Source: Planctomycetota bacterium
Lineage (GTDB): Bacteria; Planctomycetota; UBA1135; UBA2386
Reading direction: 5' to 3'
Assembly (NCBI GenBank): GCA_020638655.1
Contig: JACKIC010000008.1
Span: 297,928-361,927, forward strand
DNA: 64,000 bases
The notes beneath the pieces are model-generated. The model was not told the DNA's origin and made no database searches. It saw nothing but the letters and a program-made list of their open reading frames with translations. The number at the start of each line of letters is the position of its first letter. Position 1 is the stretch's first letter. Positions 25,507-33,962 of this stretch are shown here, piece by piece. The translations under genes were made by a program, and so were the position numbers.

Positions 25507-26124
25507 TCAGTCGCCAGAAGGGATTTGCGTCTGCTGTTCTCGGCGCGGGGCGACGACCATGCGCTCGATCAGATCGCGCACCGCGGTCCACGTGGCGACG
25601 TCGTTCAGGGCGCGCGCGACCTGCACCGCGCCGGCCACGTAACGCGCCGGCGCGACGCCTTCGACGGCGCGCTGCAGCACCCAGACCGCCGCGTGCAGGT
25701 CCTTGGCGTAGTGCGCCACGGCCCGGTGCGCGGCCAGCAGGGAGTCGCTGTCGACGACCGGCGGCAGGCAGGCGAGCAGCGCGGCTTCCTGTGGGCGACG
25801 ATGGCGCCGCAGCCAGGCCGGCACGAGCTCGCGCACCAGTCCGTCGAGCAGCACATTGCCGCGTTGGCGCTCGTCCGCGGCCGACCCGCGCGTGTTGACC
25901 AGCTGCGGCACCAGCGGACGCAGAAACCGGTTGCGCGCTTCGTCCGAGAGGGAGTCGTTGACGGCGCGCACGAACGCGGCAAGCACCGGGCAGGCGCAGA
26001 CCGGTTCGTCGCTGTGGGGTTCGCCGGCGAGCCAGGCCACCATCTCCATCGCGCACATGCCGTCGTCGCGAGAAGGATGCGCGCCGCGGCGCAGAGGGTG
26101 CTGGTCGATGAGTCGCTGCAACAT
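25507..26124 (-). CDS. Conserved protein of unknown function (MCAMEMVAWLAGEPHSD family)
   Basis: The 205-residue product has the segment DDGMCAMEMVAWLAGEPHSD, then CACPVLAAFVRAVNDSL, LRPLVPQLVNTRG and a helical C-terminus. I recall proteins with this block order mainly from actinobacteria, without assigned function; I cannot verify that here. It has no signal peptide or membrane segment. The several conserved Cys and His residues near the N-terminus could bind metal. ATG 26124 is followed directly by LQRLIDQHPLRRG. No operon partner is evident except possibly the downstream gene at 24973. Confidence 0.65.
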   Translation of the reverse strand: MLQRLIDQHPLRRGAHPSRDDGMCAMEMVAWLAGEPHSDEPVCACPVLAAFVRAVNDSLSDEARNRFLRPLVPQLVNTRGSAADERQRGNVLLDGLVRELVPAWLRRHRRPQEAALLACLPPVVDSDSLLAAHRAVAHYAKDLHAAVWVLQRAVEGVAPARYVAGAVQVARALNDVATWTAVRDLIERMVVAPRREQQTQIPSGD

Positions 26125-26271
26125 TGAGGGTCGTTGGCGCCGCGAAGCGCCGCTGCGGAAACCAGAGGGGGAGCGAGAGTCTACAGCACCGCACGTGCCA
26201 AGGCAGGCATGCGCGCGCAGTTCGTGCGCGCCCCACGATCAACCGCCCATGGCATCAGCGCGTGCCGACGT

Positions 26272-27954
26272 TCACCGCGGCAGCAGCTCTTCGGGCACGG
26301 TGTCGACGGCCAGGCTCGGCCGCGGCACCCCGAGCTGCAGCGCGAGCCAGACCGCGCCGAACCCCGGCGTGATCGGCCGCGTCAACCGCAGCCCCTGCGG
26401 TGCGCCGCCGCCGTAGGCGAACGCGACCACCTCTCGATCGTAGGCGTGCGGCGTGCCGTGGCTGGCGGGCAGCGTGCCGTCGAGCCAGTACGGCTTCACC
26501 ACCAGCTGCACGTCACCGGCGCGGTCGGGATGCAGCGCGGCGCGGATCGCGGTGCGGATCGCGTCGTCCTGCGCGCCGGGCGCCATCAGGTCGGCGGTCG
26601 CGTACGCCGCCGCGATGCCCTTGGTGCCGGCCGCGGCCGCCGCGGCGACGCGGCTCGCCTCGAGCACCACCTGCGCGAGCGGCGCGTCCGGCGCCTGCGC
26701 CGCGAGCACTTCGTGGCTCAAGAACATCGAGTACTCGCCGACGTGCGTCAGGTAGTGCTGTCCGCTGGGCAACGCACCGTAGCGCTGCCGCAGCGCCGCT
26801 TCGGCGGCGGCGCGGGCCATGGTCGACAGGGCGCCCCGGCCCGCATCGACGCCGTTGGCGCGCGCCCACTCGGGCGTCGGGCCGACGCCGTGATCCGCGG
26901 TCAGGAACAGCGCGTAGCGCCCGGCGCCCACGGCGCCGTCGAGGAACTGCAGGAAGCGCCCCAGCGTCCGGTCCAGGCGCAGCAGCCCGTCGCGGGCCTC
27001 GACCGAATCCGGACCGAAGTAGTGCCCCATCAGGTCCGTCGACGAGAAGCTCACGCACAACAGGTCCGGCACCGCGTCCTCACCGAGCTGCATGCCGCGC
27101 ACGCCGGCTTCGGCGCACAGCCGCACCAGCTCGTTGCCGACCGGCGAGGCGTAGAGCTCGGTGTAGTAGGCGGACGACGGCTGCTCCTTGCCGCCCGTCA
27201 TCGGCTGCGGCAGGGTGCGCTGCTTGCTGCCGTTGCCGTGCACGAACTCGTAGGGGCGGTCGTCGACGAGGCCGGCGTAGGCGTCGGCACCGGCGAAGCG
27301 GTCCCAGACCCAGCCGAAGTAGGAGTCGACCACCTTGCTCGCGTTGAAGTCGGCGAGCCACGGCGGCGTCTTCTCGCACCAGAACGAGTTGGTCACGAAC
27401 CTGCCGGTGCTGTTCTCGCACCAGACCGCGGCATCCGCGGCGCGCCCGCCCATCAGGATCGCCGAGCGGTCCTTCCACGAGACGCTCAACACCTTGCTGC
27501 CCGGGATGTGTGCCTTGACGCTGTCGCCGAGGGTCGGCGCCAGCAGCCGGTCGGGGCCGCGGTCCTTGCCTTCGGGAAGGTCGTCGAGCGCGGCCTGCTC
27601 ATGACCGACGCAGTAGACGACCTTCTTGTCGTCGACCGAGTACCACTGGTTGCGCACGATGCCGTGCGCCGCCGCCGGCGCCCCGGTCGAGATCGTGGCG
27701 TGACCCGGTCCGGTCTCCGAGCACGCGTGCTGGTAGGCGCACTGCAGGAACTGCACGCCGTGCTGCTCCAGGCGCCGGAAGCCGCCGTCGCCAGCGAAGT
27801 GCGGCGCGGCTTGCGCGTAGACCCAGGCCGCGAGCTGGTCGACGGACACCAGCACCACCAGGCGCGGCGACGACGGCGCGGGAGCAGCCGGGCGCTGCGC
27901 CGGCGACAACGACGGCGCGAGCAGGACGAACGCAGACGCGGCGAGGCGATTCAT
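26272..27954 (-). CDS. PafA-like alkaline phosphatase / phosphodiesterase-superfamily enzyme
   Basis: A 560-residue secreted alkaline phosphatase superfamily member (signal MNRLAASAFVLLAPSLSPAQ). The active-site pattern matches single-subunit PafA enzymes: Thr81 in SETGPGHATIST as nucleophile, Asn102 in VRNQWYS, and Lys161 and Arg163 in SWKDRSAI. Metal ligands are in VSVDQLA, SSTDLMGHYFGPDS, LTADHGVG and ASHGTPHAY. PafA-type enzymes hydrolyse phosphate monoesters broadly. Its ATG overlaps the stop of the preceding gene in ATGA, so it is translationally coupled to the TIM-barrel-like protein at 27951. Confidence 0.85.
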   Translation of the reverse strand: MNRLAASAFVLLAPSLSPAQRPAAPAPSSPRLVVLVSVDQLAAWVYAQAAPHFAGDGGFRRLEQHGVQFLQCAYQHACSETGPGHATISTGAPAAAHGIVRNQWYSVDDKKVVYCVGHEQAALDDLPEGKDRGPDRLLAPTLGDSVKAHIPGSKVLSVSWKDRSAILMGGRAADAAVWCENSTGRFVTNSFWCEKTPPWLADFNASKVVDSYFGWVWDRFAGADAYAGLVDDRPYEFVHGNGSKQRTLPQPMTGGKEQPSSAYYTELYASPVGNELVRLCAEAGVRGMQLGEDAVPDLLCVSFSSTDLMGHYFGPDSVEARDGLLRLDRTLGRFLQFLDGAVGAGRYALFLTADHGVGPTPEWARANGVDAGRGALSTMARAAAEAALRQRYGALPSGQHYLTHVGEYSMFLSHEVLAAQAPDAPLAQVVLEASRVAAAAAAGTKGIAAAYATADLMAPGAQDDAIRTAIRAALHPDRAGDVQLVVKPYWLDGTLPASHGTPHAYDREVVAFAYGGGAPQGLRLTRPITPGFGAVWLALQLGVPRPSLAVDTVPEELLPR

Positions 27955-29114
27955 GCGCCGAGGATCTTGGCGACCCGCTCGATCGTGCGCCAGGGCAACA
28001 AGCCGAGATGGTAGATCGCGATCGTCTGCACACCGTGCTGCTCGGCGGCGCGTCGAATCTTCATCAGATCCTCGTCGCTCGTGAACTGTGGCGCCTTGGG
28101 CCAGATCGACAGACGCCGGGCCGTCGAGGCGAACGGCTGCATGCCGTCGTGCGCGAGCAGCGCCTCGATCGCGGCCGGCGCCTCGCCGTAGGCGGTGACC
28201 ACGACCTCGTGCGGCCCGGCGGCGGCGGCCTGCGGCGCGGGCAGCTGGCTGCCCGTGAACGCGGCGTCGGGGTGCACCTGCAGCGAACGCCGGTGCGTCG
28301 CCGGCAGCAGCTTGCAGCACGCGACGAACAGCTCGCGCACCAGCCCGGCGCGCGCGTTCATCACGGGCTCGAGCAGCGCTTCGGCCGCGCGCGCGTCGCC
28401 GGCGACCTGCGGCGCCATCGCGTCACCGCGCTCGACCGAGTCCCCGATCACCTGCTGCGCCCAGACGCGCACCGCCGCGGCATCGCCACCCGCGGCCTCG
28501 ATGCGTTCGCTGCACGCCGGACACAGGCACAGCGACAGCGCGCGGTCGAGCAGCCCGCGCGGCGCGAAGCTCGCCTTGTCGTGATGGCTCGAGTGCTTGT
28601 AGCCCATCCAGCCGAACGCCTCGAATTCGATCGCGCCCAGGCCCGGCTGCCTGCCGAGGTCGCGCACCACGCCGTGGGTGTAGGCCTGCACCGCCGGCTG
28701 CGCCGGGCACAGCGCGTAGAGGTAGCGGTCGCCGAACGCGTTCTGCACGCACAGCTCGGGGTGCAGCGAACCGAGCCGCGAGTTGTGATGGAAGACGGTC
28801 CAGGCGCGCACCGACAGGTCGTGGTCGAGCGCCGCCGCGCACAGCGCCTCGAGCGGCGAGGCGCCGACGGGCGGCACGAAGCCCGACGCCAGCGGCCGCA
28901 GCTCGCCGTAGTCGCCGGTCGGCCGGTAGTGCACCGCGCCGTCCTCGAGGAAGCGCACCCTGCCCCCCGGGTGCCACGGCATCAGCCAGCGACCGTCGTG
29001 GTAGCTCGTCGCCATCGCCACCTCGGTGAAGCCGAGCTCACGCAGGCGGCCGAGGCCGCCGTGCTCTCCGAGCGCCTCGAGGTCGAACGGGTGGGCGTAG
29101 ATCGCAAGTCGCAT
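27951..29114 (-). CDS. Conserved protein of unknown function, probable TIM-barrel hydrolase fold
   Basis: A 387-residue cytoplasmic protein without a signal peptide. It begins MRLAIYAHPFDLEALGEHGG and contains ATSYHDGRWLMPWHPG, RAWTVFHHNSRLG, FGDRYLYALCPAQPAV and a GWMGYKHSSHHDKASF block. The ordering of short beta strands ending in polar His/Asp/Glu residues suggests a TIM barrel, and a CxxC pair (CLCPACSERI) may be structural. I recall similar actinobacterial proteins with no described activity. It is coupled by ATGA to the PafA-like phosphatase and diverges from the fucosidase gene, so a sugar-related role is possible but unproven. Confidence 0.65.
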   Translation of the reverse strand: MRLAIYAHPFDLEALGEHGGLGRLRELGFTEVAMATSYHDGRWLMPWHPGGRVRFLEDGAVHYRPTGDYGELRPLASGFVPPVGASPLEALCAAALDHDLSVRAWTVFHHNSRLGSLHPELCVQNAFGDRYLYALCPAQPAVQAYTHGVVRDLGRQPGLGAIEFEAFGWMGYKHSSHHDKASFAPRGLLDRALSLCLCPACSERIEAAGGDAAAVRVWAQQVIGDSVERGDAMAPQVAGDARAAEALLEPVMNARAGLVRELFVACCKLLPATHRRSLQVHPDAAFTGSQLPAPQAAAAGPHEVVVTAYGEAPAAIEALLAHDGMQPFASTARRLSIWPKAPQFTSDEDLMKIRRAAEQHGVQTIAIYHLGLLPWRTIERVAKILGA

Positions 29115-29182
29115 GGCCGTTGAGCGTAGGCCCAGGATGCACCGGTGAACAACAGCGCGCGCCGCACTAGGCTCTGCGCCCC

Positions 29183-31261
29183 ATGCTCCGCCAGGCCACG
29201 CTCCGTTCCGCTCTGCTGCTCGCCGCGCTGCTGCCGGCGCTCGGCTGTCGCTCCACCGGCACCGCGGCCCCCGCGGCCCCCATGGACCAGGACCAGCGCA
29301 TGGACTGGTGGCGGCAGGCGCGCTTCGGCATGTTCATCCACTGGGGGCTCTACGCGATCCCGGCCGGCAAGTGGGGCGCGAAGGACAGCCACGGCGAGTG
29401 GATCCGCACCACCGCCGAGATCCCGCTCGACGAGTACGAGAAGTTCCAGCCGCAGTGGAACCCGACGAAGTTCGACGCCGAGGCGTGGGCATCGATGGCC
29501 GCCGCCGCGGGCATGAAGTACCTGGTGATCACCAGCAAGCACCACGACGGCTTCTGCCTGTGGGACAGCGCGCAGACCGACTGGGACGTCGGCAACACGC
29601 CGCACGGCCGCGACATCTTGCGCGAGCTGAAGGACGCCTGCGACCGGCACGGCGTCAAGTTCTGCACCTACCACTCGATCATGGACTGGCACCACCCGGA
29701 CTACCTGCCGCGCCGGGCGTGGGAGAAGGACCGCAGCACCGACGGCGCCGACTTCGACCGCTTCGAGAAGTACCTGCACGCACAGGTCACCGAGATCGTG
29801 CAGAACTACCACCCCGGAGTGATGTGGTTCGACGGCGAGTGGGAGTCGACCTGGAACCACGAGCGCGGCCTGCGGCTCTACGAGCTGTGCCGGCGCCTGG
29901 ACCCGGCGATGATCGTCAACAACCGCGTCGACGTGCACCGCGGCGGCATGCAGGGTTTCGCCAACTCCAGCGAGGCGGTCGGCGACTTCCAGACCCCCGA
30001 GCAGGAGATCCCGGCGACGGGCGTGCCCGGCGTCGACTGGGAGTCGTGCATGACGATGAACAGCCACTGGGGCTGGAACGCCTACGACACGCAGTGGAAG
30101 AGCACGACGACGCTGCTGCACAACCTGATCGACATCGCCAGCAAGGGCGGCAACTACCTGCTCAACATCGGCCCGCGCGCCGACGGCACGTTCCCGCCCG
30201 ACGCGGTGCAGCGCCTGCGCGAGATCGGCGCGTGGATGGACAAGAACGGCGAGGCGATCCGGGGCACGACCGCGAGCGTGTTCGACGACCTCTCGTGGGG
30301 CCGCTGCACGGTGCGGCGCGAGGGCGCCACGACCAAGCTGTTCCTGCACGTGTTCGAGCTGCCCGCCGACGGCATCCTCGAGCTGCGCGGCATCGCCAAC
30401 CACGTCGCCAGGCCCCCCTACCTGCTCGCCGACCCGCGCAAGCAGTACTACATGCCGATGTCCGCGGGCAGCTACGACGAGCCCAACACCATCCGCATCC
30501 AGGTGCCGCGCAACGACCTCGACCCGCACGCCACGGTGGTCGTCGTCGAGATCGAGGGCGTGCCCGTGATCTACAAGGCGCCGGTGATCACGGCCGACAG
30601 CGAGCAGTTCGTCGGCGGCATCGACGTGCACCTCTCGACCCCGACGGCCAACGCCTCGGTGCGCTACACGACCGACGGCAGCCCGCCTTCGCCGCAGGCA
30701 GCGGCGGCCGTGGGCCCGGTGCACCTCACGACCACCTGCACGGTCAAGGCCGCGACGTTCCACGACGGCGTCCAGGTAAGCGATGTGGTGACGCGGACCT
30801 TCACCAAGGTGACGCCGCTGCCGCCCGTCGAGCCCGTCGCACCCGGGGAAGGCCTGCTGTTCACGCGGCACGCGGTGAACTGGCGGAGCATCCCCGACGA
30901 TCGCCGCGGCCTCTCCGCCGAGAGCGCGGGTGTCGCCGCCGAGATCACCGCCGGCGCGGCGCCCGGTGAGCACGTCGCCCTGCGCTTCTCGGGCTTCCTG
31001 AAGGTGCCCGAGGGCGAGCTCTACCGCTTCCGGCTGACCAGCGACGACGGCAGCAAGCTGTGGATCGGCGGCCGGCTGGTCGTCGACAACGACGGCCCGC
31101 ACGGGTCCGAGGCGAAGGACGGCGCGATCGCGCTCGGCGCCGGCCTGCACCCGATCGAACTGATCTGGTTCAACATCACCGGCGGCGCGGCACTGTCGCT
31201 GCAGTGGGCCCGGCCGGGCGCGGCGTTCGAGAAGGTGCCGACGTCGGCGCTGCGACACTGA
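29183..31261 (+). CDS. Alpha-L-fucosidase (GH29) lipoprotein with PA14-like C-terminus
   Basis: A 692-residue glycoside hydrolase. The N-terminus ends in a probable lipobox, PALGC, with Cys22. The GH29 catalytic domain runs from about 38 to 400 (RFGMFIHWGLYAIPAGKW, TSKHHDGFCLWDS), with Asp217 in GVMWFDGEWES as the expected nucleophile. A chitobiase/hexosaminidase C-terminal-like module follows at about 465-540, and the last 140 residues (LYRFRLTSDDGSKLWIGG) are PA14-like and may bind carbohydrate. The enzyme would release L-fucose from algal or host glycans at the cell surface. Confidence 0.9.
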   Translation: MLRQATLRSALLLAALLPALGCRSTGTAAPAAPMDQDQRMDWWRQARFGMFIHWGLYAIPAGKWGAKDSHGEWIRTTAEIPLDEYEKFQPQWNPTKFDAEAWASMAAAAGMKYLVITSKHHDGFCLWDSAQTDWDVGNTPHGRDILRELKDACDRHGVKFCTYHSIMDWHHPDYLPRRAWEKDRSTDGADFDRFEKYLHAQVTEIVQNYHPGVMWFDGEWESTWNHERGLRLYELCRRLDPAMIVNNRVDVHRGGMQGFANSSEAVGDFQTPEQEIPATGVPGVDWESCMTMNSHWGWNAYDTQWKSTTTLLHNLIDIASKGGNYLLNIGPRADGTFPPDAVQRLREIGAWMDKNGEAIRGTTASVFDDLSWGRCTVRREGATTKLFLHVFELPADGILELRGIANHVARPPYLLADPRKQYYMPMSAGSYDEPNTIRIQVPRNDLDPHATVVVVEIEGVPVIYKAPVITADSEQFVGGIDVHLSTPTANASVRYTTDGSPPSPQAAAAVGPVHLTTTCTVKAATFHDGVQVSDVVTRTFTKVTPLPPVEPVAPGEGLLFTRHAVNWRSIPDDRRGLSAESAGVAAEITAGAAPGEHVALRFSGFLKVPEGELYRFRLTSDDGSKLWIGGRLVVDNDGPHGSEAKDGAIALGAGLHPIELIWFNITGGAALSLQWARPGAAFEKVPTSALRH

Positions 31262-31274
31262 AGGCCCGCGACCC

Positions 31275-32996
31275 TCACTCGCGCATGCGGCGCAGCACCA
31301 CGCGCGCCGCGTCGCCGTCGGTCGTAACCGCGGTCCCGCCGCCGAACACGTCGTCGCCGGCGAGGTGATTGGCGAGCACCGACCAATCGGCTTCGGGCAA
31401 CCCCGAGAAGCGCACGCGCCCGTCGCGGTCGGTGAAGCCCACCACGGTCGTCATCGACGCGGCCGGCCCCGAGATGCCGCCGCGCGCCACGCCGCAGTTC
31501 TGCACCAGCGTCACCCACGCGCCCGCCGCCGCGGTCTCGCCGTTCTCGGCGAACACCTCGACCTCGACGACGCCCGTCGCGACGCAGCGCAGCACACACT
31601 CGTCGGCCTCGGGCGCGATCACGGCCGAGCACAGTCCGTTCGTGCCGGCGGCCGCGAACAGCTGCACGGCCCCCGGCGGCAGCGCGTCGAACTCGTAGCG
31701 ACCGCCGTGGTCGGTGTAGGTGACCCAGCAGCACTCGGGCGCGTCCTCAGGCCACCGGCCGCGCGCGCGCGCCACAACCCGCGCTGCGGCGACGGGCGTG
31801 CCCTCGGCGTTGAGCACGCTGCCGTGCACGCGCCGCGGCGCCACGGTCACCTCGCGCGTCACCGGTCCGTCGGGCATCAGCTGCACGAACGGCGCGAAAC
31901 GCCCGCCGAGCATCACGAACCCCGCCATGGCGGCCGCTCCGGCGCGCGTGGTGACGCGGCCCGCGACGTCGGTGCGTGCCGATACCTCGAGAGGCGGGTC
32001 CTCCCTGGCCAGCGTCACCCACAGCACCTCGGCGTCCGCGAGCGGCGCGCCCGCGGCATCGCGCAGGCTCAGCTGCACCGGCCACGTCGGCCCGAGCTGC
32101 AGCTCCGGTGGGTCCGCCGGCCGGAGCGGGTCGGGTTGCGCACCATCGAGATCGGACGCGAGTCCGGGGACGGCGGCGATCAGCTGCCGCAGCGCGCGGG
32201 CGTCCACCGCGAACCGGCCGCCCGCATCGGTGACCTGGCGCCGCCACGGCGCGCTTCGTTCCCACACCTCGGCGCCACCCACGGGAGCGCCGTCGGGGCC
32301 CACCACGATCGCCGCGACGGGTTCGGGCGCCGCGACGACGAGGTCCAGCTCGCGGCACCCCGGCGTCGGCCGCAGCAGCACCTCGCGCTGCAGCGACCGG
32401 CGCGGGTCGTCGAGGCTGGGCGACAGGAACGGCTCCCAGAACGCATGACGCAGATAGCCCAGCGGCAGCTCGTGGCGAAAGCGGCCCTCGGCGTCGGTCG
32501 TCGTCGTCCCGCGCACGATCGGCAAGCCGTACCAGGCCAGCCGCGACCACGTCGTGCGGCCGGGCGCGATGCGCAGCGCGAGCCCGGCGAGCGCTTCGCC
32601 CTGCTCGGTGCGCGCGCGTCCGGCGACGACGAACGGCGCGCGCAGCTGCTGTTCGACGTAGCCGCCGGCCATCACGCCGAACGCGGGCTCGCTCACGTTC
32701 GTATCGTCGGCGCTGCGCGCGGTGACCTCGAACGGACCGCGCACCGGCAGCGCGAGCTGCCAACGGCCTGCGTCGTCGGCGACGGCGCGCGCCGCGGCGA
32801 CCCCGCCGTCGCCGAGCGAGAGTCCGACGAGCCCCGGCAGCTCGGGATGGCAACGCCAGCGCACCGTGACCACCGCGCCCTCGGCACCGCGCCGGTCGGG
32901 CCAGCGCACCGAGCCGGCGATCTTGTGCTGGGCCGGGGCCGCGACGGCGAGCACCACCCAAGCCAGCACCAGGTGCAACGCGGTCCGCGGCGACAT
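31275..32996 (-). CDS. Secreted protein with repeated carboxypeptidase-regulatory-like domains
   Basis: A 573-residue exported protein (signal RTALHLVLAWVVLAVAAPAQ). The rest is a string of Ig-like carboxypeptidase regulatory domains; recurring blocks are DDAGRWQLALP, TDAEGRFRHELPLG, TDAGGRFAVDAR, TDHGGRYEFDALPPG and TDRDGRVRFSGLP. Such modules are structural and have no catalytic residues. The stop lies 14 bases from the stop of the convergent fucosidase gene. A surface or periplasmic scaffold role is likely. Confidence 0.8.
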   Translation of the reverse strand: MSPRTALHLVLAWVVLAVAAPAQHKIAGSVRWPDRRGAEGAVVTVRWRCHPELPGLVGLSLGDGGVAAARAVADDAGRWQLALPVRGPFEVTARSADDTNVSEPAFGVMAGGYVEQQLRAPFVVAGRARTEQGEALAGLALRIAPGRTTWSRLAWYGLPIVRGTTTTDAEGRFRHELPLGYLRHAFWEPFLSPSLDDPRRSLQREVLLRPTPGCRELDLVVAAPEPVAAIVVGPDGAPVGGAEVWERSAPWRRQVTDAGGRFAVDARALRQLIAAVPGLASDLDGAQPDPLRPADPPELQLGPTWPVQLSLRDAAGAPLADAEVLWVTLAREDPPLEVSARTDVAGRVTTRAGAAAMAGFVMLGGRFAPFVQLMPDGPVTREVTVAPRRVHGSVLNAEGTPVAAARVVARARGRWPEDAPECCWVTYTDHGGRYEFDALPPGAVQLFAAAGTNGLCSAVIAPEADECVLRCVATGVVEVEVFAENGETAAAGAWVTLVQNCGVARGGISGPAASMTTVVGFTDRDGRVRFSGLPEADWSVLANHLAGDDVFGGGTAVTTDGDAARVVLRRMRE

Positions 32997-33053
32997 CGCG
33001 ACATGCTACCGCGCACCGTCGAATGTCACCGACGTTGACCCTACGCTGCGCGG

Positions 33054-33962
33054 GTGCCGCGGCTCTCCTTCGCCCTCGTCCTCGTGCCCCTGGCCGCGTG
33101 CGCGGCCGCTCCTGCGCCGATCACCGGTGACCGGCTGATCACCGGCAGCGGCCGCCTCGCCGCGGAGCTGGTGCACCGGCCCTACGATCCGGCCGACGCC
33201 GAGACCACCTGCAAGGTCTACCACCACGTGTTCGCGCCCGACGGGCGCCTCTTGACCAAGGGTGAGGGCGGCGAGTTCCAGCACCACCGCGCGCTGTTCG
33301 TCGGCTGGAACCGGACGCGCCGCGGCGACCAGTACTTCGACTTCTGGCACTGCCACAACGGCGAGCGTCTCGAGTTCCGCCGCTTCGCGTCGGACGGCGC
33401 CCCCGCCGCGCAGACCATCGACGTGGCGTGGGTCGCGGGCGACGGCACGGAAGTGCTCGACGAACGCCGGGCGCTGGCGGTCAGCGATCTCGACACCGAC
33501 ACCACGCGGCTCGAGCTCGACATCACGCTGACGGCGCGAGGCGCCAGCGTCGTGCTCGACGGCGATCCGCAGCACTCCGGCCAGCAGTTCCGCGCGCTGG
33601 ACCTGTTCTCGCCCGCCGACGCGCCCAAGGTGCACTACCTGCGTCCGGAAGGCGCGGTGCCCCACGGCAACGACGTCTGGACCGGCTGCAGCTGGATCGC
33701 CGCGATCCTGCCGCTGCCCGGCGGCCCGGTCACGGTGCTGCGCGTCGAACACGCCGACAACCCGCCCGCGACCTGGTCGACGCGCGACTACGGCCGCTTC
33801 GGCGCGATGCACAAGACCGTGGTGCGCGAGGGCGCGCCGCTGCACCTGCACTACTCGTACGCGGTCGGCAACGGCGAACGCGACGCGGCGTGGTGCGAAC
33901 AGACCGCGGCGCAGCTGGGCGCGCGGCCCGCCGCAGCCGCGGATCAGGCGAGCTCCGGGTAG
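33054..33962 (+). CDS. DUF6807 ("PmoA family") secreted protein
   Basis: A 302-residue exported protein starting at GTG 33054 with a signal peptide ending LAACAAAP, possibly a lipobox at AAC. It contains the blocks GGEFQHHRALFVGWNR, YFDFWHCHNGER and GDPQHSGQQFRALDLFSP that mark the DUF6807 family. This family is often annotated PmoA but is unrelated to methane monooxygenase; in Planctomycetes and Bacteroidetes it clusters with sugar genes, and its function is unknown. Its last 19 bases overlap the end of the convergent xylB gene. Confidence 0.75.
   Translation: MPRLSFALVLVPLAACAAAPAPITGDRLITGSGRLAAELVHRPYDPADAETTCKVYHHVFAPDGRLLTKGEGGEFQHHRALFVGWNRTRRGDQYFDFWHCHNGERLEFRRFASDGAPAAQTIDVAWVAGDGTEVLDERRALAVSDLDTDTTRLELDITLTARGASVVLDGDPQHSGQQFRALDLFSPADAPKVHYLRPEGAVPHGNDVWTGCSWIAAILPLPGGPVTVLRVEHADNPPATWSTRDYGRFGAMHKTVVREGAPLHLHYSYAVGNGERDAAWCEQTAAQLGARPAAAADQASSG

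Noticed and set aside
33054..33962. Methane monooxygenase subunit A, suggested by the PmoA name of the family
   Set aside because: The protein is soluble and exported, and has no resemblance to membrane monooxygenase subunits.
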